NCBI GenBank assembly: GCA_900769955.1
Contig: CAAGIP010000220.1
Span: 1-62,534 of the forward strand
Length of the DNA: 62,534 bases
Source: Spirochaetia bacterium
GTDB lineage: Bacteria > Spirochaetota > Spirochaetia > Sphaerochaetales > Sphaerochaetaceae
Direction: 5' to 3'
A program made the position numbers and the translations under genes. This document shows positions 16,219 through 24,975 of the stretch, piece by piece (position 1 is the stretch's first letter; each line of letters begins with the position of its first letter). Under the pieces are notes generated by a model. The model was not told the origin of the DNA. It did no database searches and saw only the letters and a program-made list of their open reading frames with translations.

Positions 16219-18155
16219 GTAAGGGCCTCCTTTTCGCTCTCGATCCTCTCGGAAAGTTCGAACCACTCTTCTTCCTTTTCTTCAAGAAGTGCTTCTGTCT
16301 TCTCCTTTTCAGATACAAGGGAAGTTATCTTCTTCGCATCGGAATAAACCTCAGGCTTTGCCATTTCCTCATCCAGATGGGTTATTCTATCCCTGAGTTC
16401 ATCACACTTTTTTAAAAGCGTCTCGCTTTCCTTCTCCAGCTTCTGAATGAGGTTGCGCTTTGCCTTCTGTTCCTGATGGGACTGGGCCTTCACTGAGAAG
16501 GACTGTTCACTTTCCTTTGTCTTTTCCTTTGAAAGGAACTTTGCTTCCTTTTCCTCAAGCTTGTATGCAAAGTAGTCGTAGTCACCTTCGAAGAACTCGG
16601 GCTTTTCGTCACTGAGATATAAAATCCTGGTTGCCAGGTTCTTTATGAAGTGAGTGTCATGGCTGACGAACACAACTGTTCCGTTATACGCCTTTATGGC
16701 GTCAAGGAGCATCTCCTTGGCATTGATGTCGAGGTGGTTCGTTGGCTCATCGAGCAGGAGCAGGTTGCATGGGTGAAGAAGTATTTTCAGAAGTGACAGC
16801 CGTGATTTCTCACCTCCGGAGAGCACCCCGACCTTCTTGAAGACATCATCTCCGTTGAAGAGAAATGCTCCCAGCAGCGATCTCAGGCGGGGAATGTCTT
16901 TTGTATCCGCAACACTTTCTGCTTCTTCAAGCACGGTATTGGAATCAGTAAGCGTTTTTTCCGAATCCTGTGCGAAATATCCCTTCTTTACTCCTGCACC
17001 GTCACGTACCGTGCCCGAAAAGTCAGGATCCTGTCCTGCAAGAATTCTTAAAAGTGTTGATTTACCTTCGCCGTTTCTTCCCGTTATTGCAAGACGCTCA
17101 TTCTTCCTTATTATAAAGGATAGGTCATCAAAGATGACATTGTCCCCGTAAGCCTTGTAGAGGTTCTCCGTGATCATGACGTCGTTTCCTGAGTGAGGTG
17201 CCTCGGGGAAGGAAAACGAGAGCTTTTTCAGGTGTGCCGGGATCTCGATGAGCTCAATCTTTTCCAGCTGTTTTATCCTGGACTGTACCTGCTTTGCCTT
17301 GGTTGCCTTGTAGCGGAAGCGCTCGATGAAGTCCTCGGTCTTTTCTATTTCCGCCTGCTGCTCCGCATAAGCCTTCTCGATCTGGGCGATTTCCGCCTCC
17401 CTCTGCTTCAGGTATGAAGTGTAGTTTCCGCTGTATCTTGTGAGCTTTCCTGAAAAGAGCTCGTAGACAGTGTTTACGGTATCATCAAGAAATCCCTGGT
17501 CATGGCTTACCAGCATCACGCCTCCATGGAAGTTCTTAAGATAGTTCTTAAGCCATACCATGGCTTCGATGTCCAGGTAGTTCGTCGGTTCGTCGAGCAG
17601 CAGCATGTCAGGATCCTCAATGAGAATGCGTGCAAGCGCGATTCTCATCTGCCATCCTCCCGAGAAGGTGGAAGATGGGCGCTCCATGTCGCTCATCCTG
17701 AAGCCAAGTCCCTGAAGGATCTGCTCGATGCGGCTCTTTCTGTGATAATAGCCCGCCTCATCAAGCTTCTCATTTATTTCATTCATCCTTGTGATAAGGT
17801 GAGTGTAGCTGTCGCCTTCGTTCTTTTTACCCAGTTCCTCGGATATTGCTTCAAGCTCATCGGTAAGAGATGAGAATCTGGCATAACCTTCCTCGGCAAC
17901 TTCATACACTGTTTTGTCAGGAAGCACTATGTCCGACTGGGGAAGGTAGCTTACAAGCATTCCCTTTGTCTTTGACACGGTGATCGAGTCAGCACTGATG
18001 AGTCCCGTGATGACCTTCAAAAGAGTGGTTTTACCGCATCCGTTGGCACCTGCCAGCGCTGCCCTTGTATCCTGATCCAGCGTGAAGCTGACGTCCTTAA
18101 GTATCTTCCTGTCCGCAAAACTGAGACTGGCATTTCTGATCTGCATCGTGAACAT
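16215..18155 (-). CDS. ABC-F family ATPase (ribosome-associated, Uup/YdiF type)
   Basis: 646 aa with two ABC ATPase domains in one chain and no membrane segments. Walker A GANGCGKTT (about 35) and GRNGEGKST (about 363); signatures STFSGGWQMRIALA and LSGGEKSRLSLL; Walker B LLLDEPTNYLD and LLLDEPTNHLD. The inter-domain linker is long and charged, as in proteins that reach the ribosomal P site. The C-terminal region is a coiled coil rich in Glu and Lys, like Uup. Whether it is a housekeeping factor or confers antibiotic protection cannot be told. Start could be the ATG at 18155 or three codons later (MQIRNASLSF). Confidence 0.9.
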   Translation of the reverse strand: MFTMQIRNASLSFADRKILKDVSFTLDQDTRAALAGANGCGKTTLLKVITGLISADSITVSKTKGMLVSYLPQSDIVLPDKTVYEVAEEGYARFSSLTDELEAISEELGKKNEGDSYTHLITRMNEINEKLDEAGYYHRKSRIEQILQGLGFRMSDMERPSSTFSGGWQMRIALARILIEDPDMLLLDEPTNYLDIEAMVWLKNYLKNFHGGVMLVSHDQGFLDDTVNTVYELFSGKLTRYSGNYTSYLKQREAEIAQIEKAYAEQQAEIEKTEDFIERFRYKATKAKQVQSRIKQLEKIELIEIPAHLKKLSFSFPEAPHSGNDVMITENLYKAYGDNVIFDDLSFIIRKNERLAITGRNGEGKSTLLRILAGQDPDFSGTVRDGAGVKKGYFAQDSEKTLTDSNTVLEEAESVADTKDIPRLRSLLGAFLFNGDDVFKKVGVLSGGEKSRLSLLKILLHPCNLLLLDEPTNHLDINAKEMLLDAIKAYNGTVVFVSHDTHFIKNLATRILYLSDEKPEFFEGDYDYFAYKLEEKEAKFLSKEKTKESEQSFSVKAQSHQEQKAKRNLIQKLEKESETLLKKCDELRDRITHLDEEMAKPEVYSDAKKITSLVSEKEKTEALLEEKEEEWFELSERIESEKEALT

Positions 18156-18209
18156 GGGGATAAAGTACCATAAATGAAGGAAAAGCTACAACAAGAAGAG
18201 AAAAAGGTA

Positions 18210-18275
18210 GTGACAAACATCTCTCTTTCGTGTAATCTGCATAGGACTTTGAGCCTCAGGGCAGAGGAGGTGAGA
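18210..18275 (+). promoter_or_regulatory. Promoter and ribosome binding site of rpsU
   Basis: GTGACA (18210-18215) and TAATCT (18233-18238) are 17 bases apart, a moderate promoter. GAGGAGGTGAG at 18265-18275 is an unusually strong Shine-Dalgarno sequence, and it fixes the start of S21 at the ATG 18282. Confidence 0.45.
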
Positions 18276-18281
18276 TTATAT

Positions 18282-18491
18282 ATGGCATTCGTAAAAGTTG
18301 ATGAGACCGAACCCCTCGAGAAAGCGATTAAGCGCTTCAAGAGAATGGTAGAGAAGGAAGGCGTCATCAGAAATTACAAGATGCGCAGATACTTCGAGAA
18401 GCCGTCTGCAATCCAGCATCGCAAGAACAAGGCACTGGCAAGAAAGCAGATGCTCAGAAACAAGAAGATGCATGCATCTAAGGCTTATTAA
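18282..18491 (+). CDS. rpsU: 30S ribosomal protein S21
   Basis: 69 aa (the frame is open further upstream, but the strong ribosome binding site and family length fix this start). Small basic protein of the 30S subunit near the mRNA exit. The bS21 hallmark VKVDETEPLEKAIKRFKR is at residues 4-21, then RNYKMRRYFEKPSAIQHRKN and a Lys/Arg-rich tail. It stands alone between its own promoter and a strong terminator, not next to dnaG or rpoD as in enterobacteria. Confidence 0.93.
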   Translation: MAFVKVDETEPLEKAIKRFKRMVEKEGVIRNYKMRRYFEKPSAIQHRKNKALARKQMLRNKKMHASKAY

Positions 18492-18512
18492 TGGCCTGAT
18501 CTCACAAAGCAG

Positions 18513-18537
18513 GGGAGTCCGAACGGCTCCCTTTTTT
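18513..18537 (+). terminator. Intrinsic terminator of rpsU
   Basis: GGGAG (18513-18517) pairs with CTCCC (18527-18531), with inner CCG/CGG pairing, followed by TTTTTT at 18532-18537. Confidence 0.85.
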
Positions 18538-18591
18538 CATCCCATTTTTCTGACACCGAGTCTCTGAATTGTTGGAAATTAAGATAATCCC

Positions 18592-18649
18592 TGAATAAAA
18601 TATGCATATTTTATTCATATTCTTGCAGTTTTTTGCATAAGGGTATAAG
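18592..18649 (+). promoter_or_regulatory. 26-base perfect palindrome in the aroDE promoter region
   Basis: Bases 18592-18617 are a perfect palindrome whose left half is TGAATAAAATATG. It lies about 70 bases before the aroDE start. Candidate promoter elements follow directly: TTGCAG (18623-18628) and TATAAG (18644-18649), with a short 15-base spacer. The arms contain TGAAT-N5-ATGCA and TGCAT-N5-ATTCA, reminiscent of ARG-box half-sites, but the regulator is unknown. The position suits an operator for a shikimate-pathway gene. There is no T-run directly after it, so a terminator is less likely. Confidence 0.55.
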
Positions 18650-18686
18650 ATAGAAAATCCAATACGTTAAGGAGATTTGCCTCATC

Positions 18687-20123
18687 ATGATTTGTCTGAC
18701 ACTGTCCGATCCTACTCTTGAGGAGTGCGTGAAGACCACAAGAAAGAACAGGGCCTGGATAGAAGCCGTCGAACTCAGACTTGATTACCTCACGCCTGAG
18801 GAGAGAGCGCATGCAGCTGAATTCCCTTCTATGGTCGACCTTCCCGTGATATGCACGCACCGTCGGGTGCAGGACGGCGGCAGGTTCGAAGCAAGTGAGA
18901 AGCAGAGAAAGGCCGAGCTTCTTAAGGCACTGGACGGAAAATTTTCCTATGTGGACATCGAGGATGACGTCAAGAAGTGCGAGATTGACGAAAAGGCAAG
19001 GGCAAACGGGATTAAGATCATCCGCTCCTATCATGACTTTACAGGCATTCCCAATGACATCTACTCAAGGGTTCTTACTCTTAAGAAGAGAGGTGACATT
19101 GCCAAGATTGCTGTCACGCCGCAGGGAATTCTTGACACGATAACGCTCTTCAATGCGGAAAAGGAACTGAAGGACGTGCCCAAGATCATAATCGGTATGG
19201 GGCCATATGGCGTTGCCACGCGTATTTTATACCGCCGCATGGGCTCGATCCTTACCTTTGCTTCCGATTCGGAAGCGGCTCCCGGACAGCTTAAGGCAAA
19301 GGACCTTAAGGAGCTTTACCACGCAGATGAGGTCAATGACCGCACCGCAATATATGGTATAATAGGAAACCCGGTAAATTACTCGGCATCGCCGCTCATT
19401 CATAACCCCGGTTTCAGGGCGATCAAGTACAATGCGATCTACGTTCCCTTCCTGGTGGACAATGCAAGGGCATTCTTCGCACTGGCTGAGAACCTCCGCA
19501 TGAGGGGCTTTTCCGTAACTGTCCCTCACAAGGTTGAGGTGCTTTCATATCTGGGAAACATCACAAGGGAAGTAAAGCAGATCGGTTCATGCAACACTGT
19601 TGTCAGGACACCCGGGCTCTGGAAGGGCATGAATACCGATTACTACGGTTTTCTTATCCCGATCCTTTCCGACATCGAGAGCGGCAGGATAAAAAATGCG
19701 CTTGTCATAGGAGCCGGAGGTGCATCCTATGCGATCGTATGGGCGCTGAGAAACTGGGGAGTAAAGGTCACGATCCTCAACAGAACCCTTTCCCATGCCG
19801 AGAAGATCGCGAAAATAAACATCTGTGCCTTTGATAAACTGGAAAATGCAGGAAACTATGAAGGTCAGGTCGATTTAATCGTTCAGACCACATCGGTAGG
19901 TCTCAATACCTTTGAAAGTCCCATAGAAGGTTTTAAGTTCACGGGAAAGGAAATTGCATACGATATCGTTTACAAGCCACGCATGACCAAGTTCCTTACG
20001 GATGCGAAGGAAGCGGGCTGTACGCTCCACTTCGGTGAGGAAATGCTCTTTGAGCAGGGCAAGCTTCAGTTCGAGGCATTCACCGGTTATCACTATCCGG
20101 GAAAACTGAAGCCGGAGTTTTAA
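18687..20123 (+). CDS. aroDE: Bifunctional 3-dehydroquinate dehydratase / shikimate dehydrogenase
   Basis: 478 aa fusion catalysing steps 3 and 4 of the shikimate pathway. Residues 1 to about 215 are a type I dehydroquinase: ELRLDYL, catalytic His116 in RSYHDF and Schiff-base Lys140 in IAKIAV. From about 222 the shikimate dehydrogenase begins: YGIIGNPVNYSASPLIHN with the two substrate Ser residues, catalytic Lys282 in VTVPHK, NTDYYGF with Asn316 and Asp318, and a glycine-rich VIGAGGASYAIVWAL nucleotide site. The same fusion order occurs in plants and chlamydiae. AAGGAGAT about 17 bases upstream is the nearest ribosome binding site, a rather long spacing. It is convergent with the aroK-aroC-helicase operon. 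Confidence 0.95.
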   Translation: MICLTLSDPTLEECVKTTRKNRAWIEAVELRLDYLTPEERAHAAEFPSMVDLPVICTHRRVQDGGRFEASEKQRKAELLKALDGKFSYVDIEDDVKKCEIDEKARANGIKIIRSYHDFTGIPNDIYSRVLTLKKRGDIAKIAVTPQGILDTITLFNAEKELKDVPKIIIGMGPYGVATRILYRRMGSILTFASDSEAAPGQLKAKDLKELYHADEVNDRTAIYGIIGNPVNYSASPLIHNPGFRAIKYNAIYVPFLVDNARAFFALAENLRMRGFSVTVPHKVEVLSYLGNITREVKQIGSCNTVVRTPGLWKGMNTDYYGFLIPILSDIESGRIKNALVIGAGGASYAIVWALRNWGVKVTILNRTLSHAEKIAKINICAFDKLENAGNYEGQVDLIVQTTSVGLNTFESPIEGFKFTGKEIAYDIVYKPRMTKFLTDAKEAGCTLHFGEEMLFEQGKLQFEAFTGYHYPGKLKPEF

Positions 20124-21682
20124 AGGGGAAGTTCCTCACAGAAGAAAATATTGCCAAGGGGGATGTCTTGAATGCATCCATCCCTCGTCATGCATGAAAG
20201 CACATCCTGCCCGACTTCGAGAGGAAGCACTTCCATCGCAACTGAGCGTACCTTAACGGCAATGAATGCAAGGCCGCACATTTCCCTGAGGAAGGCAAGT
20301 TTTCCCTGCCAGTCCAGTCCGGAAACCCTGTAGGGCTTAACTGATTCATCAGCAGGCCGTATCTGGAAAGGGGATATGACAGTCCCGTCAAGTATTCTTT
20401 TTTTCAGCCTCCCGTCATCTGTCATTGAAATAAGACGGTCCCTGTATGAAGGATCATACGGGATGTCCCGCCCGGAGAATGTGAGTCTTTCCTCTTCCGA
20501 GAGCCTTCTGTATACGGGCTTTTCCCTGAACTCATCTGCTTCTCCAGATGCCATGAACTCGGATGGAAGCATGTCAAACCCGCACCGTTTCAGAAGCTGA
20601 GGGACGGAAGGCTCTTTTTTCAGAATGAACGACTCTTCATCTATACGTCTTATAATATAAGGAGCGAACAGCGGGTTTTCGCTTATCATCAGTGCCCTCT
20701 GCCTTGTCGTGCGGAAGTAGAAGCAGAGTGAAAGGGAACTCATCTCCGCTTCCTCCTTCCAGCCCTGTATGCGCTGCGAGAGTATCGGGGATGATATTCC
20801 CTCGCTTGCAAGTGCGGAAATAATCGAGGAGGCGGAGTATCCTCCCTCAAGGGCTGCCCTGATGCTCTCTTTTGTGATCCTGTACGAACACATCGTATCG
20901 ATGCTTTCGGGCACTGCCAGTTTCCATGCCATGTCCTCATAGGGGGAAGGTGTGTAGTAAAGAATGAAGTCTCCCGTCATCGTCATACTGCCCTTTTGCG
21001 GGGTATCGAGTCTGACAGGGAAGGAAACATCCTTCCTAAGCTGTGAAATCTGGTAGGAAAAGATTGGGCATGAGGGGCAGTCAATGCGGTACATCAGCTC
21101 TGCAGGGGAGAGGGAAAGCAGTTCCTCTGCGCGTCTTATGTCGGTTTTTCCCGATTGAGAGACTATTCCATCCTCATAAAGGACATTCAGAAGCCTTTTC
21201 CAGAGCCCGTGGAGCGATTCCTCATTAATCAGGGGAAAGAGTTTTCTTATGTAAGAAAATGCATTCCGCTGTCCGGGCCTTATCACGCCTGAGTGGAAGA
21301 GGGCAAGGGATGCCTTCACGATTTCATGGATGTCCGCCCTTCCTTCCCTGTCCGTAAGATCTCCTGCACACTTCAGCCTGGCCTTTACTTCAGGTATCAG
21401 AATCCTCTCCTTACCTGATGGGTATGTGCAGAAGTCATAGAGCTTCGTCATCTTTCCCGGAAGCTCAGCCGTAAGTGAAAGGGAGTAGGAGATCAGTGCA
21501 TTGTACTCCTCATCCGTGAGGGATGATATAATGTCGGCAACATGTTCGTCCTTTTCATAGAAGGATGCTATCGCGGCTCTTCTTTCATTTGTGCCAAGCT
21601 CACTGCCGCTTCTTCTGAAAAGCAGTCTGTAAAGGTACTTTGCATTCTTCTCAGTAAGGACGTCGGTCCATCCATCACTCAT
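20120..21682 (-). CDS. Helicase-associated protein, XPB N-terminal-like partner
   Basis: 520 aa. No membrane segments and no catalytic motif that I recognise. It overlaps the end of the XPB-like helicase gene by 8 bases (ATGAGTGA), the same arrangement in which many actinobacteria and spirochaetes carry a helicase-associated protein next to bacterial XPB; assignment to that family rests mostly on this context and on overall size. It contains a possible zinc-binding pair in YRIDCPSCPIF near residue 206. The function is presumably tied to the helicase in DNA repair or processing. The start at ATG 21682 (MSDGWTDVL) was chosen for the tight coupling. Confidence 0.6.
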   Translation of the reverse strand: MSDGWTDVLTEKNAKYLYRLLFRRSGSELGTNERRAAIASFYEKDEHVADIISSLTDEEYNALISYSLSLTAELPGKMTKLYDFCTYPSGKERILIPEVKARLKCAGDLTDREGRADIHEIVKASLALFHSGVIRPGQRNAFSYIRKLFPLINEESLHGLWKRLLNVLYEDGIVSQSGKTDIRRAEELLSLSPAELMYRIDCPSCPIFSYQISQLRKDVSFPVRLDTPQKGSMTMTGDFILYYTPSPYEDMAWKLAVPESIDTMCSYRITKESIRAALEGGYSASSIISALASEGISSPILSQRIQGWKEEAEMSSLSLCFYFRTTRQRALMISENPLFAPYIIRRIDEESFILKKEPSVPQLLKRCGFDMLPSEFMASGEADEFREKPVYRRLSEEERLTFSGRDIPYDPSYRDRLISMTDDGRLKKRILDGTVISPFQIRPADESVKPYRVSGLDWQGKLAFLREMCGLAFIAVKVRSVAMEVLPLEVGQDVLSCMTRDGCIQDIPLGNIFFCEELPL

Positions 21683-23321
21683 TCCAGGTCTCGATCTCAT
21701 AGCTGTATCCCTGCTCGGAAAGGAACTTCTGCCTGTTCTGGGCGAAATCCTCCTCGCTTGTGTATTTGGTCACTATCGTGTAGAAGTGACTGTCCTTTTC
21801 CTTCGGACGGAGTATCCTTCCCAGGCGCTGCGCTTCTTCCTGACGGGAGCCGAAGCTGCCCGAGAGCTGAATGGCAACTGAGGCATCGGGAAGGTCGATC
21901 GCGTAGTTTGCAACCTTGCTTACGATGAGGACACTCTCCTTACCGCTTCTGAAGTCATCGTAAAGCTCATCCCTTTTCTTATTGGACGTGCTTCCCGTTA
22001 TCATCGGAAATCCGAACTTCTTTCTGACGGCATCGAGCTGGTCGAGGTACTGCGCAATTATAAGCACCCTGTCATCGCGATGCTTCTCAAGCAGCTTTTC
22101 AAGCACCGTGAACTTAAAGGGGTTTTCCGCGGCAACGCGGTAACGTCCCGCGTTTCCCCGGGCCTTTGCGTATTCAAGTGCCGATTCGTCTGAAAGCGGA
22201 ACCCTTATCTCATGGCAGTGTGCGGTTGCGATGAAGCCCTGCTTTTCAAGGTCTGACCAGGGAGTGTCATAGCGCTTCGGGCCTACGAGCGAGAATACCT
22301 CAGCTTCCCTGTGATCCTCACGCACGAGCGTTGCTGTGAGTCCAAGACGGTACATCGACTGGATCTCAGCAGTCACCTTGAAGCATGCGGCGGGGAGCAT
22401 GTGCACTTCATCGTAGACGATAAAGCCCCATGGGTTATCACGGAGGAGGGAAAAGTGTTTATATTCCTCACTGTCCTGCTGACGGTAGATCATTATCTGG
22501 TACGTTGCAATCGTAATGGGCTTTATTTCCTTTACTTCCCCGCTGTACTCGCCGACCATCTCTTCAGTAAGTGTTGTCTTTGAGAGGAGCTCACGCTTCC
22601 ACTGGTGCACGCTGGTGACGTTGGGGCAGAGAATGAGCGTATTGGTTTTCAGCCGGCACATCGCATGAATGGCGACGACTGTCTTTCCCGAGCCGCATGG
22701 CAGGATGATGTTCCCATATCCCCTGCCTGCAAGACCATCACCCAGAAAGGCATCCACTGCCTCCCTCTGGTAAGGGCGGGGTGAAAAGACATCGCTTTTT
22801 TCATCCATTTCAAGACGGGGACCCTTATTGAGGGGAACAAGGTCCTCAACGGGAAAGCCGAGCTTAATGAGCTGGATCTTCAGTTCCCCCCTGTAATACT
22901 TATTCATAAGAAATGATGATTCAGTGCATGGCTCAAGAAGTCCCTTCACTGCACGGGAACTCATTATCTGGCTTCTGAAGATTGTGCTTCTGATCTCGAC
23001 AAGATAGTGCTCATCGTCAAAGGGAGAGAGCTTCACTGCGCCGTATCGCTCCAGTGAGTCCTTTATGAACCAGAGTACGGAGGCCGGGATCTCGAAACGT
23101 GAGTACCTTTCAAGACTTTCCGTTATCACATCATATGTGATGCCGACCGATGCCGCATTCCAGATGCTGAGCTGCGAGAGTGCATAAGTATGTATGTGCT
23201 CGGGACTCTTTACCAGCTCGGCATATGGGATTATGGCGCTTCTTGCCTCAGCGGCAAGAGGTGAGTGGACGTCGAGAAGGATCGTTCTGTCAGACTGGAT
23301 GAAAAGCGGTTTATCTGCCAT
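21675..23321 (-). CDS. XPB/Rad25-like DNA repair helicase
   Basis: 548 aa. Superfamily 2 3'-to-5' helicase. N-terminal XPB damage-recognition-like region, then RPYQREAVDAFL (Q-like motif), ILPCGSGKT (Walker A, about residue 208), YDEVHMLP (DEVH box, about 303), LTATLVREDHRE with the XPB-specific RED motif (about 334), IAQYLDQLDAV and QRLGRILRPK (motif VI). Bacterial XPB homologs are related to the eukaryotic TFIIH subunit and occur in actinobacteria and spirochaetes. The start at 23321 (MADKPLFIQ) overlaps the chorismate synthase stop by 11 bases, so this repair gene is read as part of the shikimate operon. Confidence 0.88.
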   Translation of the reverse strand: MADKPLFIQSDRTILLDVHSPLAAEARSAIIPYAELVKSPEHIHTYALSQLSIWNAASVGITYDVITESLERYSRFEIPASVLWFIKDSLERYGAVKLSPFDDEHYLVEIRSTIFRSQIMSSRAVKGLLEPCTESSFLMNKYYRGELKIQLIKLGFPVEDLVPLNKGPRLEMDEKSDVFSPRPYQREAVDAFLGDGLAGRGYGNIILPCGSGKTVVAIHAMCRLKTNTLILCPNVTSVHQWKRELLSKTTLTEEMVGEYSGEVKEIKPITIATYQIMIYRQQDSEEYKHFSLLRDNPWGFIVYDEVHMLPAACFKVTAEIQSMYRLGLTATLVREDHREAEVFSLVGPKRYDTPWSDLEKQGFIATAHCHEIRVPLSDESALEYAKARGNAGRYRVAAENPFKFTVLEKLLEKHRDDRVLIIAQYLDQLDAVRKKFGFPMITGSTSNKKRDELYDDFRSGKESVLIVSKVANYAIDLPDASVAIQLSGSFGSRQEEAQRLGRILRPKEKDSHFYTIVTKYTSEEDFAQNRQKFLSEQGYSYEIETWNE

Positions 23322-24378
23322 ATGCCCTCTGGATGAGGAGTCTGTCGGCAATTACCAGGGCCGCCATTGCCTCGACGACCACGACTGCCCTTGGCACGAT
23401 GCATGGATCGTGTCTGCCTTTAATCGCTATCGTGACGTCATTTCCCGTTTTATCGACTGTCTGCTGTTTGCTGTATATGCTGGGGGTGGGCTTGAATGCG
23501 GCACGGAAGACGATTTCATTGCCGCTGGAAATACCGCCGAGGATACCTCCTGCATTGTTAGTTTCGAAAACGGGCTTTCCGCACTCCATCCTCATCGCAT
23601 CGTTGTTCACGCTTCCCCTCAAAGTTGCACTCTCAAAGCCGCGACCCACCTCAAAGCCCTTGCATGCTCCCAGTGATAGCATCGCATGGGCAAGCAGTGC
23701 ATCGAGCTTATCAAAGCACGGATCCCCGAGGCCCGCCATCACTCCCGTGATATGGCATTCGATGATGCCTCCGATGCTGTCAAGCTCATCCTTGGCGCGC
23801 CTTATTTCCTCAGCCATGAGAAGGGCTGCCTTCTCATCGGGGCATGAGACCTCGTTCGTGAAGTCTTTCGTGAAATCGGGGTTTTCCGCCTTTACATTAC
23901 CTATTGAAACGGTGCCTGCCTTGATCTTTATGCCATATTCCCGTAAGAGGAGCTTTGCGGCAGCACCTGCGGCAACGCGTGTGCTTGTTTCCCTTCCTGA
24001 GGACCTTCCGCCTCCGCGGTAGTCGCGGATGCCAAACTTCTGCTGGTATGTGTAGTCAGCGTGTCCGGGACGGTAGACATTCATGATCTCTGAGTAGTCT
24101 TTCGATTTCTGACTTGTGTTTCTCAGCACCATAGTGATGGGACACCCGGTAGTGATGCCCTCAAACACACCTGAGAGCACCTCAATCTGATCAGCTTCAT
24201 TCCTGGCAGTACCCAGTGAGTTTGCACCGGGTCTCCTTCTGTCCATCTCAGACTGGATGAAGCAGGTGTCAAATGAAATGCCTGCAGGCATACCGTCTAT
24301 CGTGCATCCCAGTGCGGCCCCGTGGGACTCGCCGAACGTGGTTACCCTGAAAAGCTCTCCGAAGCTGTTACCTGCCAT
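23311..24378 (-). CDS. aroC: Chorismate synthase
   Basis: 355 aa. Converts 5-enolpyruvylshikimate 3-phosphate to chorismate with reduced FMN. Signatures: GNSFGELFRVTTFGESHG at the N-terminus, DRRRPGANSLGTARNEAD near 45, DYRGGGRSSGRETSTRVAAG near 118 and KGRHDPCIVPRAVVVVEAM near 322. It overlaps the end of aroK by 11 bases and runs into the helicase by 11 bases. AroA (EPSP synthase) and aroB are not in the window. Confidence 0.96.
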   Translation of the reverse strand: MAGNSFGELFRVTTFGESHGAALGCTIDGMPAGISFDTCFIQSEMDRRRPGANSLGTARNEADQIEVLSGVFEGITTGCPITMVLRNTSQKSKDYSEIMNVYRPGHADYTYQQKFGIRDYRGGGRSSGRETSTRVAAGAAAKLLLREYGIKIKAGTVSIGNVKAENPDFTKDFTNEVSCPDEKAALLMAEEIRRAKDELDSIGGIIECHITGVMAGLGDPCFDKLDALLAHAMLSLGACKGFEVGRGFESATLRGSVNNDAMRMECGKPVFETNNAGGILGGISSGNEIVFRAAFKPTPSIYSKQQTVDKTGNDVTIAIKGRHDPCIVPRAVVVVEAMAALVIADRLLIQRAYGR

Positions 24379-24892
24379 ATTTTTCCTCCAGTCTGGTGAC
24401 TATCATCTCAAGTGTTTCTTCCTTTGAACCATAGGGACCAAGAGGAATTTCCAGATCCATATATCTTCTGTATGCCGCATCACGGCGCATGAATATCGGA
24501 TGGAACGATCCCTTAGGGTCGTCTGGACTGATGAACGGAGGAAGACCTTTTTTTATGATCCTCTCAAGAATGAGGTCCTCATCGCGGGTAAGATATATGA
24601 CTTTTCCATGGCTTTTGATCAGTTCCATGACATCTGTGTTGTCCGCGGCGCCCCCGCCGAGTGAGAGGACATAATTCTCATGACTCTGAACAAATTCCCT
24701 GACTGCCTCACGTTCTTCCGCCATGAAGGCATCCTTGCCCCTTTCCCTATAGAACTCCCTGACGGAAAGGGGAGCGATGCGCTCAAGGATGAGATCATCG
24801 GCATCTGCCCACTGAAGACCGAAGCGCCCTGCCGTGCCGCGGGCGAACGTGGTCTTTCCTGAATGTTTCATACCTGTGAAAAATAGGTTCAT
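24368..24892 (-). CDS. aroK: Shikimate kinase (divergent)
   Basis: 174 aa from ATG 24892, which has GGAGGAG just upstream. Phosphorylates shikimate on the 3-OH. Walker A is GMKHSGKTT, ADADDLI carries the shikimate-binding Asp, and LSLGGGAA is the conserved glycine triplet. RRDAAYRRYMDLEI fits the C-terminal substrate Arg and adenine loop. The usual G-x3-F-R-x2-E motif reads GKDAFMAEE, so the Arg that normally contacts the shikimate carboxylate appears to be Met. The operon context with aroC supports the assignment. It is divergent from the sigma-54 regulator gene. Confidence 0.85.
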   Translation of the reverse strand: MNLFFTGMKHSGKTTFARGTAGRFGLQWADADDLILERIAPLSVREFYRERGKDAFMAEEREAVREFVQSHENYVLSLGGGAADNTDVMELIKSHGKVIYLTRDEDLILERIIKKGLPPFISPDDPKGSFHPIFMRRDAAYRRYMDLEIPLGPYGSKEETLEMIVTRLEEKYGR

Positions 24893-24912
24893 TACTCCTC
24901 CGGAATAAGGGA

Positions 24913-24942
24913 ACATTATAGCTGAAAACACCTTTTTGTAGA
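24913..24942 (-). promoter_or_regulatory. Promoter of the aroK-aroC-helicase operon
   Basis: On the minus strand a perfect TATAAT lies at 24918-24913, with TCTACA (24942-24937) 18 bases upstream as the best -35. It would start transcription about 15 bases before the aroK ATG. On the opposite strand TACAAT at 24963-24968 is only seven bases from the ATG of the sigma-54 regulator, so that message may have almost no leader. Confidence 0.45.
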
Positions 24943-24975
24943 ACATGGTTCAAAGGATGTGTTACAATTTCCCTC

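Noticed and set aside
23333..24022. 229-codon plus-strand frame over aroC
   Set aside because: Complement of a highly conserved chorismate synthase; Ser/Pro/Leu-rich shadow.
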